A DNA stretch of 64,000 nt from Pseudomonas sp. S09G 359 (GCF_002843605.1 NZ_CP025263.1:1370501-1434500), one strand, 5' to 3'. Counted from the first letter of the stretch, positions 19,380 through 29,515 are shown. Made by a program: numbers and translations. The notes: generated by a model from the letters alone, not told the origin.

Positions 19380-20414
19380 TCACACCTCGCCTGCGCTGTC
19401 GGTGAGGGCGGTCATGGCCTCGCGCGCCCAGCGTGCGGTGATCGGCTGGCCCACCGCGTGGCCGCTGCTGATATCCAGCCACTGGTTGTTGGCCTGGCTG
19501 ATGTTCAGCGCCTGGCCGTTGTCCAGTTTGAGTTCATAGCGGGTGGCGCTGCCCTGGTACTGGATGTCATGCAGCACACCGGTCACTTCGACTTGATCGG
19601 CGCCCAGTGGGCCTTCGGCGAAACGCACGTGTTCCGGGCGGATCGAGAACGGTTGCGCGCTGCCGCTGAGGCGTTGGGCCAGTTCGCCGCGAATCACGTT
19701 GGAGGTGCCGACGAATTCGGCGACGAACGCGGTGGCGGGCTTCATGTACAGGTTGCGGGGTGTGTCCACCTGTTCGATGCGGCCCTTGTTGAACACCGCC
19801 ACGCGGTCGGACATCGACAGCGCTTCGGTCTGGTCGTGGGTCACGAAGATAAAGGTGATGCCGAGCTGGCGTTGCAGCTTTTTCAGCTCGCTTTGCATCT
19901 GCTCGCGCAGTTTGAGGTCGAGGGCGCCGAGGGGCTCATCCAGCAGCAGTACGCGTGGGCGGTTCACCAGCGCGCGGGCCAGGGCCACGCGTTGGCGCTG
20001 GCCGCCGGAGAGCTGTACCGGCTTACGGTCGCCGTAACCGCCGAGGGCGACCATGGCCAATGCCTCTTCGGCGCGATTGAGGCGTTCGGCCTTGGCCACG
20101 CCCTTGACCTTGAGGCCATAGGCCACGTTGTCGCGCACATTCATATGGGGGAACAGCGCGTAATCCTGGAACACGGTGTTCACGTCACGCTGATACGGCG
20201 GCAAGCCGGCGGCTTCCTCGCCATGAATACGGATCGAGCCCGCGCTCGGTTGCTCGAACCCGGCGATCAGGCGCAGGCAGGTGGTTTTGCCCGAACCGGA
20301 AGGGCCGAGCATGGAAAAGAACTCGCCGTCCTGGATATCGATGGAAACCCGGTCAACGGCTTTCACTTCGCCGAACTGACGGGAAACGTGGGTGAATTGG
20401 ACTGCAAGCGTCAT
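19380..20414 (-). CDS. ABC transporter ATP-binding protein (PotA/YdcT-like)
   Basis: ATPase of 344 aa. Walker A is GPSGSGKTT at about residues 40-48, the ABC signature is LSGGQRQRVALARAL, Walker B is VLLLDEPLGALD, and a C-terminal TOBE domain follows from about residue 270. This layout matches the CUT1/PotA-type importers. The ATG at 20414 follows ggag. It leads the three-gene block ATPase-permease-permease, with the binding-protein gene upstream across a REPIN. The REPIN between them may let the binding protein be made in excess. Confidence 0.93.
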   Translation of the reverse strand: MTLAVQFTHVSRQFGEVKAVDRVSIDIQDGEFFSMLGPSGSGKTTCLRLIAGFEQPSAGSIRIHGEEAAGLPPYQRDVNTVFQDYALFPHMNVRDNVAYGLKVKGVAKAERLNRAEEALAMVALGGYGDRKPVQLSGGQRQRVALARALVNRPRVLLLDEPLGALDLKLREQMQSELKKLQRQLGITFIFVTHDQTEALSMSDRVAVFNKGRIEQVDTPRNLYMKPATAFVAEFVGTSNVIRGELAQRLSGSAQPFSIRPEHVRFAEGPLGADQVEVTGVLHDIQYQGSATRYELKLDNGQALNISQANNQWLDISSGHAVGQPITARWAREAMTALTDSAGEV

Positions 20415-20498
20415 GGTGCGGTGCTCCAAAAAGGCGCGGGTCGTCGCAGCGGCCCGGCCTGGACTTCTGAAAAATCAAAACATCTGTGAATGCGGTCA

Positions 20499-20588
20499 AT
20501 GTGGGAGGGGGCTTGCCCCCGATGACGGTGTGTCAGGCAACGCATGTGTGTCTGATGTACCGCTATCGGGGGCAAGCCCCCTCCCACA
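20499..20588. repeat. REPIN
   Basis: The arms tgtgggagggggcttgcccc and ggggcaagccccctcccaca surround a centre of about 45 bp. It lies between the substrate-binding protein gene and the ATPase gene of the same importer. Such hairpins can stabilise the upstream message and give unequal subunit levels. Confidence 0.88.
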
Positions 20589-20611
20589 GGGTTCTACATA
20601 GTCTGAGAGAC

Positions 20612-21763
20612 TTACCTGCCACCCATGATCGCGATGTAATCCTGGGTCCAGCGGCTGTAAGGCACGAACTTGCCGCCTTCAGCCTGCGGGGTTTTCCAGA
20701 AGGCGATCTTCTCGAACTGGTCGAACCCGTTGGTCTTGCAGCCTTCGGCGCCGAGCAGTTCGCTTTCCTTACAGGCCGCAGGCACCGCCGGCAGCGAGCC
20801 GAACCAGGCGGCGACATCGCCCTGGACTTTCGGCTGCAGCGACCAGTCCATCCACTTGTAGGCGCAGTTGGGGTGCTTGGCCTCGCTGTGCAACATGGTG
20901 GTGTCGGCCCAGCCGGTGGCACCTTCTTTCGGGATTGTCGACGCAATCGGCTGCTTCTCGTTGACCAGGCCGTTGACCTGATACGGCCACGCGCTGGACG
21001 CCACCACGCCTTCGTTCTTGAAGTCACTCATTTGCACGGTGGTGTCGTGCCAGTAGCGGTGGATCAACGGTTGCTGGGCGCGCAACAGTTCAAGCACCGC
21101 CTTGTATTGGGTTTCGGTCAGCTCGTACGGGCTCTGGATGCCCAGTTCCGGCTTGGTGCTCTTGAGGTACAGCGCCGCATCGGCGATGTAGATCGGGCCG
21201 TCATAGGCTTGCACGCGGCCTTTGTTCGGCTTGCCGTCGGGCAGGTTCTGCGCGTCGAACAGCACGTTCCAGCTGGTGGGCGCGGTCTTGAACACATTGG
21301 TGTTGTACATCAATACGTTCGGGCCCCATTGGTACGGGGTGCCGTAGGTTTGCTGGCCGACCACATACCACGGCGCGTCTTTCAGGCGCGGGTCGATGTT
21401 TTTCCAGTTGGGGATCAACGACGTGTTGATCGGCTGCACACGCTTGCCGACGATCAACCGCAGCGACGCATCGCCGGAGGCGGTCACCAGGTCATAGCCG
21501 CCCTTGGCCATCAGGCTGACCATTTCGTCAGAAGTGGCGGCGGTTTTCACATTGACCTTGCAGCCGGTTTCCTTCTCGAAACCGCTGACCCAGTCGTAGG
21601 CCTTATCGCTTTCGCCACGTTCGATATAACCGGGCCAGGCGACGATATCCAGCTGGCCTTCACCAGCGCCCACCGCCTTGAGCGGTTCGGCGGCCTGGAT
21701 ACTGACGCTGGCCAGCAGCGCGGTGGTCAATGCACTGAGCAATGCGGTCTTGTGCGCAGACAT
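20612..21763 (-). CDS. Periplasmic substrate-binding protein, polyamine ABC importer (YdcS-like)
   Basis: Protein of 383 aa with a Sec signal peptide (MSAHKTALLSALTTALLASV, cleavage after IQA near residue 24). A family-1 extracellular solute-binding fold follows. LDIVAWPGYIERGE at the mature N-terminus, YGTPYQWGPNVLMYNT and the C-terminal FVPYSRWTQDYIAIMGG resemble the YdcS/PotD group, which bind putrescine or spermidine. The gene stands at the head of the importer block and downstream of the second aldehyde dehydrogenase. Ligand is inferred from the family and the neighbouring polyamine catabolic genes. Confidence 0.88.
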   Translation of the reverse strand: MSAHKTALLSALTTALLASVSIQAAEPLKAVGAGEGQLDIVAWPGYIERGESDKAYDWVSGFEKETGCKVNVKTAATSDEMVSLMAKGGYDLVTASGDASLRLIVGKRVQPINTSLIPNWKNIDPRLKDAPWYVVGQQTYGTPYQWGPNVLMYNTNVFKTAPTSWNVLFDAQNLPDGKPNKGRVQAYDGPIYIADAALYLKSTKPELGIQSPYELTETQYKAVLELLRAQQPLIHRYWHDTTVQMSDFKNEGVVASSAWPYQVNGLVNEKQPIASTIPKEGATGWADTTMLHSEAKHPNCAYKWMDWSLQPKVQGDVAAWFGSLPAVPAACKESELLGAEGCKTNGFDQFEKIAFWKTPQAEGGKFVPYSRWTQDYIAIMGGR

Positions 21764-21834
21764 GGGGGTTCCCTCTTCTTTAATTATGGTCGGGGCAGTG
21801 TGTGAAGCCGTGACGCATGAGCTTAGTTGTTGTT

Positions 21835-23322
21835 TTAAAGATGCTGGCCGTGGCGCGCCATGATGTGTCGCACCACGCTGTAGTCTTGTAGTGAATCGCT
21901 GGACAGATCTTTCCCATACCCCGAGCGTTTCAAGCCGCCGTGGGGCATTTCGCTGACCAGCATGAAATGGCTATTGATCCAGGTGCAGCCGTATTGCAGG
22001 CGCGCCGCCACTTGCATGGCCTTGTCCAGGTTTTGCGTCCACACGGAGGAGGCCAGGCCGTATTCGGAGTCGTTGGCCCAGTCCACCGCCTGTTCCAGCT
22101 CATCGAAGCGGGTCACCGTGACGACCGGGCCAAACACCTCGCGCTGCACGATTTCATCGTTCTGTTTACAGCCGGCCAGCAGGGTCGGCTGGTAATAGAA
22201 GCCCGCACCGGAATGCACGGCGGCGCCGGTGACCCTTTCGATATGCGGCTGGCCGAGGGCGCGTTCGACAAAACTGGCCACACGGTCGCGCTGACGTGTG
22301 CTGATGAGCGGGCCGAGTTCGTTATCGGCATCGCGCTTGCCGGCAAAGCGCAGGCTGCTGACTGCCGCGCCCAGCTCGGCGACCAATTTATCGTGGATGC
22401 CGGCCTGGGCATAAATGCGGCAGGCGGCGGTGCAATCCTGGCCAGCGTTGTAGTAGCCATAGGCGCGCACGCCGTCGACCACGGCTTGCAGGTCGGCGTC
22501 GTTGCAGACGATCACCGGCGCCTTGCCGCCCAGTTCCAGGTGCGTGCGTTTCAAGGTTTTGGCGGCGGCCTGGAGGATTTTCTGCCCGGTGACGATATCG
22601 CCCGTCAGCGACACCATGCGCACCTTGGCATGGCTGACCAAGTGGCTACCGACGCCTTCGCCGCCGCCACACAGGATGTTGATTACCCCGCGCGGTAACA
22701 AGTCTTTCAGCGCTGGGGCCAAGGCCAGGATCGACAGCGGCGTATGTTCCGACGGCTTGAACACCAGGGTATTACCGGCGGCCAGGGCGGGGGCGATCTT
22801 CCATGCGGCCATCATCAACGGGTAATTCCAGGGTGCGATCGAGGCCACCACACCTATTGGGTCGCGGCGCACCATGCTGGTGTAGCCCGGCAGGTATTCA
22901 CCGCTGAGCTGCCCGGTCTGGCAGCGCACGGCCCCGGCGAAGAAGCGGAACACATCGACGGTGGCGCTCAAGTCATCCTGGCGCGCCAGGTGCAGCGGCT
23001 TGCCGCAGTTCAGCGATTCCAGGCGGGCCAGGTAGTCGGCTTGCTTTTCGATGGCATCGGCGATGCCCAGCAGAATGTTCGAGCGTTGCTGTGGGGTGGT
23101 GCGCGACCAGCCGGCAAACGCGCGGTGGGCGGCGAGGATGGCGCTTTCGACCTGTTCGGTGCTGGCTTCGGCGATCTGGGTGAGCACTTCACCGGTGGCT
23201 GGGTTGAGGATCGGCTCGGCAAACCCCTGGCCCTGGACCAGTTCGCCGTCGATCAGCAACGCAGTGAGCAGCGGGGTGGGCGCGCCGGACATTTTTCGCG
23301 ATCTCTTTTCTTGTGTGGCCAT
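21835..23322 (-). CDS. Second aminobutyraldehyde-dehydrogenase-like enzyme (PatD paralogue)
   Basis: Aldehyde dehydrogenase of 495 aa from the ATG at 23322; the ATG at 23292 is a good alternative, and both have an AGAGA site. It closely resembles the PatD-like protein encoded at 16066-17490. The shared landmarks are [14 protein letters not shown] and [20 protein letters not shown] segments, LELGGKAP, the nucleophile motif [16 protein letters not shown], and [12 protein letters not shown]. Two such enzymes around one importer suggest different aminoaldehydes, for example 3-aminopropanal and 4-aminobutanal. This specificity is inference. It is divergent from nothing and is followed by the binding-protein gene. 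Confidence 0.88.
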   Translation of the reverse strand: MATQEKRSRKMSGAPTPLLTALLIDGELVQGQGFAEPILNPATGEVLTQIAEASTEQVESAILAAHRAFAGWSRTTPQQRSNILLGIADAIEKQADYLARLESLNCGKPLHLARQDDLSATVDVFRFFAGAVRCQTGQLSGEYLPGYTSMVRRDPIGVVASIAPWNYPLMMAAWKIAPALAAGNTLVFKPSEHTPLSILALAPALKDLLPRGVINILCGGGEGVGSHLVSHAKVRMVSLTGDIVTGQKILQAAAKTLKRTHLELGGKAPVIVCNDADLQAVVDGVRAYGYYNAGQDCTAACRIYAQAGIHDKLVAELGAAVSSLRFAGKRDADNELGPLISTRQRDRVASFVERALGQPHIERVTGAAVHSGAGFYYQPTLLAGCKQNDEIVQREVFGPVVTVTRFDELEQAVDWANDSEYGLASSVWTQNLDKAMQVAARLQYGCTWINSHFMLVSEMPHGGLKRSGYGKDLSSDSLQDYSVVRHIMARHGQHL

Positions 23323-23424
23323 GGGCGTTCTCTTACAAGGCGCCCGACCTTCTCTTATGGATAGACAGAGACTAGAGGTCAGGCGCGAGGTCAACAAATA
23401 CTAAATACTGAATGCAGCATTCGA

Positions 23425-24336
23425 TTAAATAGATGGCTTGCGCGGATGCGGCTGTTCCCGCGCCACCGTCAGGAACGGGTCGACCAGCGCCGGGCGCGCG
23501 GTGCCACGGCGCCAGGCCAGGCCCACGTCGAGGGTCTGGCTGAGGTCGGCAATCGGCCGCGCTTCAATAATGTCGCCCTCCAGGGACCAGGGGCGGTAGG
23601 TCATGTCCGGCTGGATCGACACGCCGAGGCCCGCCGCCACCAGGCTACGCACGGCTTCCGTCGACGCTGTACGTAACGTGACGCGCGGTTGTAGCCCGGC
23701 GCCGGCCCACATGCGCTGGGCGTTGTGGCCCATTTCGTCGACGTTCAGCTGGATCAACGGCTCGCGCGCCACGTCGGCCAGGTTGATGCTGTCGTGCTCC
23801 AGCAGCGGGTGTTGTGCCGGCAGCCACAGGCGGTGAGGCGAGTGGGTGAGCACTTCGGTTTGCAGGGCGTGGCGGTCTTCGAGGTTGGACAGGATCAGCA
23901 CGCCCACATCGATCTCGCCGCTGACCAGCAAGTGTTCGATATACGGGCGCTCATCCTCCATTACGCGGATTTCCACATTGGGGTAGGCGCGCTGGAAGCG
24001 GGTGAGCAGATCCGCCAGGTAATAGCCGGCCACCAGGCTGGTCACGCCGATGATCAACTGCCCGGCCACCTGGTCGGTGCTCTGTTGCAAGCTGCGCTTG
24101 GCGTTGTCGACGGTGGCGAGGATCAGGTGCGCCTGGCGCAGGAACTGGTGGCCCTGGTGGGTCAGGGTCATGCCCTTGGCGTGGCGATTGAACAGGTTGA
24201 CGCCGATTTCCTGCTCCAGTTGCTGGATCGCCAGGGTCAGGGTGGACTGGGAAATGAACGCGGTCTGCGCGGCGGCGGAGATCGAGCCGGTCTCGGCCAC
24301 GGCGATGAAATGCCGGATTTGACGCAAGGTCATCAT
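23425..24336 (-). CDS. LysR-type transcriptional regulator of the polyamine module
   Basis: LysR-family regulator of 303 aa. The N-terminal winged helix (MTLRQIRHFIAVAETGSISA, then AAQTAFISQSTLTLAIQQLE) is followed by the effector domain from about residue 90. The start could be either of two adjacent ATG codons (24336 or 24333); no strong ribosome site separates them. It lies upstream of and in the same orientation as the second aldehyde dehydrogenase, the importer, patD and spdH. Control of the polyamine module is therefore likely but not shown. Confidence 0.85.
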   Translation of the reverse strand: MMTLRQIRHFIAVAETGSISAAAQTAFISQSTLTLAIQQLEQEIGVNLFNRHAKGMTLTHQGHQFLRQAHLILATVDNAKRSLQQSTDQVAGQLIIGVTSLVAGYYLADLLTRFQRAYPNVEIRVMEDERPYIEHLLVSGEIDVGVLILSNLEDRHALQTEVLTHSPHRLWLPAQHPLLEHDSINLADVAREPLIQLNVDEMGHNAQRMWAGAGLQPRVTLRTASTEAVRSLVAAGLGVSIQPDMTYRPWSLEGDIIEARPIADLSQTLDVGLAWRRGTARPALVDPFLTVAREQPHPRKPSI

Positions 24337-24503
24337 TCTGGAATTACCAGTGGGGTGTTTTTATAGATTTGTTCGAGTGTATATCGATTTAAGCGAAGGG
24401 CAGCGGAGTTACATCTGGAAGCACTCTAGATCGGGGCTTTTTGGCACTTAGTTTTACGCTGGGGGCCTATTGGTCCTATGAACCCAGGGTCTGGAGGCTA
24501 CGA

Positions 24504-25211
24504 ATGAATACCCGTGGATTGCTTGATCAATTGCTCAAATCTGGCCAGGACATGCTGCAAAACAAAGCTGGCGGCCAGCGTAAACCGGAGGAAAAGGGCG
24601 CCCTTGGCGGCCTGCTCGGCGGCGGCGGCCTGGGCAGCCTGCTCGGCGGTGCGGGCGGTGGCGCCCTGGCGGCCGGCGCCATGGGCTTGCTGCTGGGTAA
24701 CAAAAAGGCGCGCAAATTCGGCGGCAAGGCCCTGACCTACGGCGGGCTGGCCGCCCTGGGCGTCATCGCCTACAAGGCCTACGGCAACTGGCAGGCCAAC
24801 CAGGCCGGTGCGCCACAAGGCGAGCCGCAGACCATCGACCGCCTGCCGCCGGCCCAGGTCGAACAGCATAGCCAAGGCATCCTCAAGGCTCTGGTGGCCG
24901 CCGCCAAAGCTGACGGGCATGTGGATGAGCGCGAGCGCGCGTTGATCGAGGGTGAGTTCACCAAGCTGGATAACGACCGGGAGTTGCAAACCTGGCTGCA
25001 CGCCGAACTCAACAAACCCCTGGACCCGGCCGACGTGGCACGCGCGGCGGCCACGCCGGAAATGGCTGCCGAAATGTACATCGCCAGCGTGATGCTGGTG
25101 GATGAGGAGAATTTTATGGAGAAGGCCTATCTGGACGAGTTGGCGCGCCAGCTCAAGCTGGAGCCTGGCCTGAAAGCCGAGCTGGAAAAGCAAGTGCGCC
25201 TGAACCAGTAA
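24504..25211 (+). CDS. YebE-like inner-membrane protein, DUF533 / TerB-like fold
   Basis: Protein of 235 aa. A glycine-rich N-terminal third (GALGGLLGGGGLGSLLGG, then AMGLLLGNKKARKFGGKALTYGGLAALGV) includes one membrane segment. The C-terminal TerB-like helical domain (about 115-230) has LVAAAKADGHVDERERALIE. E. coli YebE has the same plan and an unknown role, and is induced by envelope stress there. The ATG at 24504 follows ctggagg with normal spacing. It is transcribed alone, with a REPIN after it. Confidence 0.88.
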   Translation: MNTRGLLDQLLKSGQDMLQNKAGGQRKPEEKGALGGLLGGGGLGSLLGGAGGGALAAGAMGLLLGNKKARKFGGKALTYGGLAALGVIAYKAYGNWQANQAGAPQGEPQTIDRLPPAQVEQHSQGILKALVAAAKADGHVDERERALIEGEFTKLDNDRELQTWLHAELNKPLDPADVARAAATPEMAAEMYIASVMLVDEENFMEKAYLDELARQLKLEPGLKAELEKQVRLNQ

Positions 25212-25231
25212 TCACGGGGTTTATGCAAATC

Positions 25232-25326
25232 CAAATGTGGGAGGGGGTTTGCCCCCGATGAGGGTGTGTCAGTCAGCCTACCTCAAGCTGACACACCGCC
25301 ATCGGGGGCAAGCCCCCTCCCACATT
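25232..25326. repeat. REPIN
   Basis: The arms atgtgggagggggtttgccc and ggggcaagccccctcccaca surround a centre with tgtgtcagtcag and ctgacacacc. It lies between the YebE-like gene and wspA. Confidence 0.88.
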
Positions 25327-25429
25327 GAACATTTTGCATTCTGTGAGCGCTACATCAAAACCCGTTGATTAATGAGGGCTTCTGCTCAGCTATACTCCCC
25401 CCATTTGAATGGCCCTTCGAGGAATTACT

Positions 25430-27052
25430 GTGAAGAACTGGACCTTGCGCCAACGGATCTTGGCAAGCTTTGCGGTCATTATCGCCATCATGCTGTTAAT
25501 GGTTGTGGTCTCTTATTCACGGTTGCTGAAGATCGAAACCAGCGAGGTCGCCGTACGTGATGACGCGGTGCCGGGGGTATATCTCAGCTCGATGATCCGC
25601 AGCGCGTGGGTCGACAGTTACCTGCAAACCCTCGAATTGCTTGGCCTGCGTGAAGACAAGAAGCTCAGCGATGCCGACCGGGCCGAGTTCAAATCCTTCG
25701 AAGCGCGCATCCTGCAGCAGATGGCCAACTACGAAACCACCATCGCCGGCAGTAATGATCGCGCCGAGTTCGACAAATTCGAAGCCCTGCACCAGGCCTA
25801 CAACAAGAGTTTGACGACTGTACTGGATAGCCTGCAACGCGGCGACCTGGCAGGGGCGCGCAAAGAATTCGACTCGCAGTTGACGCCGTCCTGGACCGCA
25901 GGCCGCATGAAACTCAACGACATCATTACCGAAAACAAGAACGTCGCCGATCGTGCAACCAACGCCATCGATGACGCGGTGTCTGCCGCCAAAATCAGCA
26001 TGTTCGTGTCGCTGGCGGTTGCCATCTTCGCGGCCGGCCTGTGCGGCTTGCTGCTGATGCGCGCAATCATGGCGCCGATGCAGCGCATCGTTGAGATCCT
26101 CGAAACCATGCGCACCGGCGACCTCAGCAAGCGCCTGAACCTGGAGCGCAAGGACGAATTCAACGCGGTGGAAACCGGCTTCAACGACATGATGACCGAA
26201 CTCACCGCCCTGGTATCCCAGGCCCAGCGTTCGTCGGTGCAGGTGACCACGTCGGTCACCGAGATTGCCGCCACCTCCAAGCAACAACAGGCCACCGCCA
26301 CTGAAACCGCCGCGACGACCACCGAGATCGGCGCCACCTCGCGGGAAATCGCCGCCACCTCCAAAGACCTGGTGCGCACCATGACCGAGGTGTCCACCGC
26401 CGCCGACCAGGCGTCGGTGGCCGCCGGTTCCGGCCAGCAAGGCCTGGCGCGCATGGAAGAAACCATGCATTCGGTGATGGGCGCCGCCGATCTGGTCAAC
26501 GCCAAGTTGGCGATCCTTAATGAGAAGGCCGGCAACATCAACCAGGTGGTGGTGACCATCGTCAAGGTCGCCGACCAGACCAACCTGCTGTCCCTTAACG
26601 CCGCCATCGAGGCTGAGAAGGCCGGTGAATACGGGCGCGGCTTTGCCGTGGTCGCCACCGAAGTGCGGCGCCTGGCCGACCAGACCGCCGTGGCCACCTA
26701 CGACATCGAGCAGATGGTGCGCGAGATCCAGTCGGCGGTGTCAGCCGGTGTGATGGGCATGGACAAGTTCTCCGAGGAAGTCCGCCGGGGCATGTTCGAA
26801 GTGCAGCAAGTGGGCGAGCAACTGTCGCAGATCATCCATCAGGTGCAGGCGCTGGCGCCACGGGTGTTGATGGTCAACGAAGGCATGCAGGCCCAGGCCA
26901 CCGGGGCCGAGCAGATCAACCACGCGTTGGTGCAACTGGGCGACGCCAGCAGCCAGACCGTGGAGTCCCTGCGCCAGGCCAGCTTTGCCATTGATGAACT
27001 GAGCCAGGTTGCGGTCGGTCTGCGCAGCGGCGTGTCGCGTTTCAAAGTCTGA
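25430..27052 (+). CDS. wspA: Methyl-accepting chemotaxis-like surface sensor WspA
   Basis: Membrane receptor of 540 aa at the head of the Wsp operon. It has an N-terminal membrane helix (about 12-30), a four-helix periplasmic domain (about 35-185), a second membrane helix (about 190-210), a HAMP domain, and a signalling hairpin whose tip reads [20 protein letters not shown], then [17 protein letters not shown]. In P. fluorescens and P. aeruginosa WspA senses surface contact or membrane stress and activates WspE. The GTG at 25430 follows gaggaa; the ATG 21 bp earlier has no such site. Its stop overlaps the wspB start (TGATG). Confidence 0.95.
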   Translation: MKNWTLRQRILASFAVIIAIMLLMVVVSYSRLLKIETSEVAVRDDAVPGVYLSSMIRSAWVDSYLQTLELLGLREDKKLSDADRAEFKSFEARILQQMANYETTIAGSNDRAEFDKFEALHQAYNKSLTTVLDSLQRGDLAGARKEFDSQLTPSWTAGRMKLNDIITENKNVADRATNAIDDAVSAAKISMFVSLAVAIFAAGLCGLLLMRAIMAPMQRIVEILETMRTGDLSKRLNLERKDEFNAVETGFNDMMTELTALVSQAQRSSVQVTTSVTEIAATSKQQQATATETAATTTEIGATSREIAATSKDLVRTMTEVSTAADQASVAAGSGQQGLARMEETMHSVMGAADLVNAKLAILNEKAGNINQVVVTIVKVADQTNLLSLNAAIEAEKAGEYGRGFAVVATEVRRLADQTAVATYDIEQMVREIQSAVSAGVMGMDKFSEEVRRGMFEVQQVGEQLSQIIHQVQALAPRVLMVNEGMQAQATGAEQINHALVQLGDASSQTVESLRQASFAIDELSQVAVGLRSGVSRFKV

Positions 27053-27564
27053 TGAGCGACCTCGCGGCTAAACGCGGCGCCGTCCCGGCAGCGAAAAAGG
27101 CGTTGTTCCTGGTGTTTCATATTGGCCAGGAACGCTTTGCCCTCAAGGCCACGGAAGTGGCCGAGGTGCTGCCGCGCCTGCCGCTCAAACCGATCGCCCA
27201 GGCGCCGTTGTGGGTGGCGGGGATCTTCGCCCATCGCGGCGCGCTGGTGCCGGTCATCGACTTGAGTGCGCTGACTTTCGGCACACCGGCCCAGGCCCGC
27301 ACCAGCACGCGGTTGGTACTGGTCAATTACCAACCGCAGGCGTGGCTCGAAGCGCGCTGGCTGGGGCTGATCCTGGAACAGGCCACCGACACCCTGCGCT
27401 GTGAGCTGGGCGAGTTCAAACCCTATGGCCTCGACAACCGCGCGGCGCCCTACCTGGGGCTGGTGCGTGAGGATGCCCTGGGCCTGATGCAGTGGATCGG
27501 CGTGAATGACTTGCTCACCGATGACGTGCGCGCCTTGTTGTTTTCTGCCGAGCTGAGCCTATGA
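27052..27564 (+). CDS. wspB: CheW-like coupling protein WspB
   Basis: CheW-domain protein of 170 aa (LFLVFHIGQERFALKATEVA near the start, then WVAGIFAHRGALVPVIDLSA). It couples WspA to the histidine kinase WspE. It is translationally coupled on both sides, overlapping wspA by one base and wspC by four. Gene order and size match the Wsp operon of other pseudomonads. Confidence 0.93.
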   Translation: MSDLAAKRGAVPAAKKALFLVFHIGQERFALKATEVAEVLPRLPLKPIAQAPLWVAGIFAHRGALVPVIDLSALTFGTPAQARTSTRLVLVNYQPQAWLEARWLGLILEQATDTLRCELGEFKPYGLDNRAAPYLGLVREDALGLMQWIGVNDLLTDDVRALLFSAELSL

Positions 27565-28817
27565 GCAACGACCCGCGCTTTTTTGCTTTCTTAAAAGAAC
27601 GCATCGGCCTGGACGTTGCCTCGGTCGGCGAAGCGATCATCGAGCGCGCATTGCGCCAGCGCAGCCAGGCCATCCAGGCGCCGACGGCGGATGCTTACTG
27701 GCAGCACCTGCAAAGCTCCCAGGATGAGCAGCAGGCGCTGATCGAAGCGGTGATCGTGCCTGAAACCTGGTTTTTCCGTTACCCCGAATCCTTCGCGACC
27801 CTGGCCCGCCTGGCCATTGCGCGCCTGGCCGAGATCAAACAGATGCGTGCGCTGCGCATCCTCAGCCTGCCGTGTTCTACCGGTGAAGAACCGTATTCGA
27901 TTGCCATGGCACTGTTGGATGCTGGCCTCGCGCCGCACCAGTTCAAGGTGCAGGGCATGGACGTCAGCCCGCTGTCGGTGGAGCGCGCGCGGCGCGGGGT
28001 GTATGGCAAAAACTCGTTTCGCGGCGGCGATCTGGCCTTTCGTGATCGCCACTTTGTCGAGTACGGCGACGGGTTCCACATCGCCGAACGCGTGCGTGAG
28101 CAGGTTCGCCTGCAAGTCGGCAACCTGCTCGATCCGCGCCTGTTGGCCAATGAGGCGGCCTACGATTTCGTGTTCTGCCGCAACCTGCTGATCTACTTCG
28201 ACCAGCCGACCCAGAAGCAGGTGTTCGACGTACTCAAGGGCCTGACCCACGTGGACGGCGTGCTGTTTATCGGCCCCGCCGAGGGCAGCCTGCTGGGGCG
28301 TCATGGCATGCGTTCGATTGGCGTGCCGCAGTCGTTTGCCTTCAGTCGGCATGCGGAGCCGCTGCCGCCGGAGCCGGTGTTCGTGCCGATGCCGGTGGTG
28401 CCCCAGCGCAGCGCCGCGCCGATTGCGCTCAAGCCGCGGCCGTTCAGCACGGCCAGCGCGCAAGTGGTGCCGATCAAGGCGCCAGCGTCCGATGCCGAGA
28501 CTTTGCTCAGCCGCATCGCGACACTGGCCAATGAAGGCAAGAGCGCCGAGGCCCGGGCCGCGTGCGAGCAGTATCTGAACAACCACCCGCCGGCCGCCCA
28601 GGTGTTTTACTGGCTGGGGCTGCTCAGCGATGTGGCCGGCAGCGCCCTGGAAGCCCAGGGCTATTACCGCAAAGCCTTGTACCTGGAACCCCAGCATGCG
28701 CAGGCCTTGATGCACCTGGCCGCATTGCTTGAGGCCCAGGGCGACAGCGCGGGGGCGCGCCGCTTGCAGGCGCGGGCCGCGCGTAGCGAGCGAGCTGACA
28801 GTGAGCACAAACGATGA
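27561..28817 (+). CDS. wspC: CheR-type methyltransferase with TPR tail, WspC
   Basis: Protein of 418 aa. The CheR methyltransferase domain (about 1-270) has the SAM-binding LRILSLPCSTGEEPYSIAMA and VFCRNLLIYFDQPTQKQVFD. A proline/alanine-rich linker and a C-terminal tetratricopeptide region (about 310-410, AAQVFYWLGLLSDVAGSALE) follow. WspC methylates WspA and keeps it active; WspF opposes it. It overlaps wspB and wspD by four bases each. Confidence 0.94.
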   Translation: MSNDPRFFAFLKERIGLDVASVGEAIIERALRQRSQAIQAPTADAYWQHLQSSQDEQQALIEAVIVPETWFFRYPESFATLARLAIARLAEIKQMRALRILSLPCSTGEEPYSIAMALLDAGLAPHQFKVQGMDVSPLSVERARRGVYGKNSFRGGDLAFRDRHFVEYGDGFHIAERVREQVRLQVGNLLDPRLLANEAAYDFVFCRNLLIYFDQPTQKQVFDVLKGLTHVDGVLFIGPAEGSLLGRHGMRSIGVPQSFAFSRHAEPLPPEPVFVPMPVVPQRSAAPIALKPRPFSTASAQVVPIKAPASDAETLLSRIATLANEGKSAEARAACEQYLNNHPPAAQVFYWLGLLSDVAGSALEAQGYYRKALYLEPQHAQALMHLAALLEAQGDSAGARRLQARAARSERADSEHKR

Positions 28818-29515
28818 GTAGCCCCGACGCGCTCGACACCACCGGCCTGGACCTGACCCTGGCCGACACCCAAGCCATCGACGATTGCTGGAACCGCATC
28901 GGCATCCATGGTGACAAGTCCTGCCCGCTGCTGGCAGACCATATCCACTGCCGCAACTGCTCGGTATATTCCGCCGCCGCCACGCGCCTGCTGGACCGTT
29001 ACGCCCTGCAGCAGGACGAGCGTCGCCCGCAGGCCGCCGCCGAAATCAGCGAAGACGTGGTCACGCGCTCCTTGCTGATGTTTCGCCTCGGCGAAGAATG
29101 GCTCGGCATCGCCACCCGTTGCCTGGTGGAAGTGGCGCCGTTGCAGCCGATTCACTCGCTGCCGCACCAACGCTCGCGGGCCTTGCTCGGCGTGGCCAAT
29201 GTCCGCGGCGCACTGGTGGCGTGCCTGTCGCTGGTGGAGCTGCTGGGCCTGGACGCCAGCAACAATGGCGCGACGGGCGGGCGGATCATGCCGCGCATGC
29301 TGATTATCGCCGCGCAGGATGGCCCGGTGGTGGTGCCGGTGGACGAAGTGGACGGCATCCACGCCATCGATGAGCGCACCCTCAAGGCCGCGTCGGCCTC
29401 CGGCACCCAGGCCAGCGCGCGCTACACCCAGGGCGTATTGCAGTGGAAAGGCCGCAGCCTGCGTTGGCTGGACGAGGCGCAATTGTTGTCCGCCGTGACC
29501 CGGAGCCTCACATGA
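28814..29515 (+). CDS. wspD: CheW-like coupling protein WspD
   Basis: Protein of 233 aa. An N-terminal extension (about 1-70) carries a conserved cysteine group (CPLLADHIHCRNCSVYSAAA), followed by a CheW domain (about 80-225, LMFRLGEEWLGIATRCLVEV). It is the second scaffold protein of the Wsp complex, linking WspA and WspE. It overlaps the wspC and wspE genes by four bases each. The four Cys/His residues at the N-terminus could bind metal, which is unproven. Confidence 0.92.
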   Translation: MSSPDALDTTGLDLTLADTQAIDDCWNRIGIHGDKSCPLLADHIHCRNCSVYSAAATRLLDRYALQQDERRPQAAAEISEDVVTRSLLMFRLGEEWLGIATRCLVEVAPLQPIHSLPHQRSRALLGVANVRGALVACLSLVELLGLDASNNGATGGRIMPRMLIIAAQDGPVVVPVDEVDGIHAIDERTLKAASASGTQASARYTQGVLQWKGRSLRWLDEAQLLSAVTRSLT

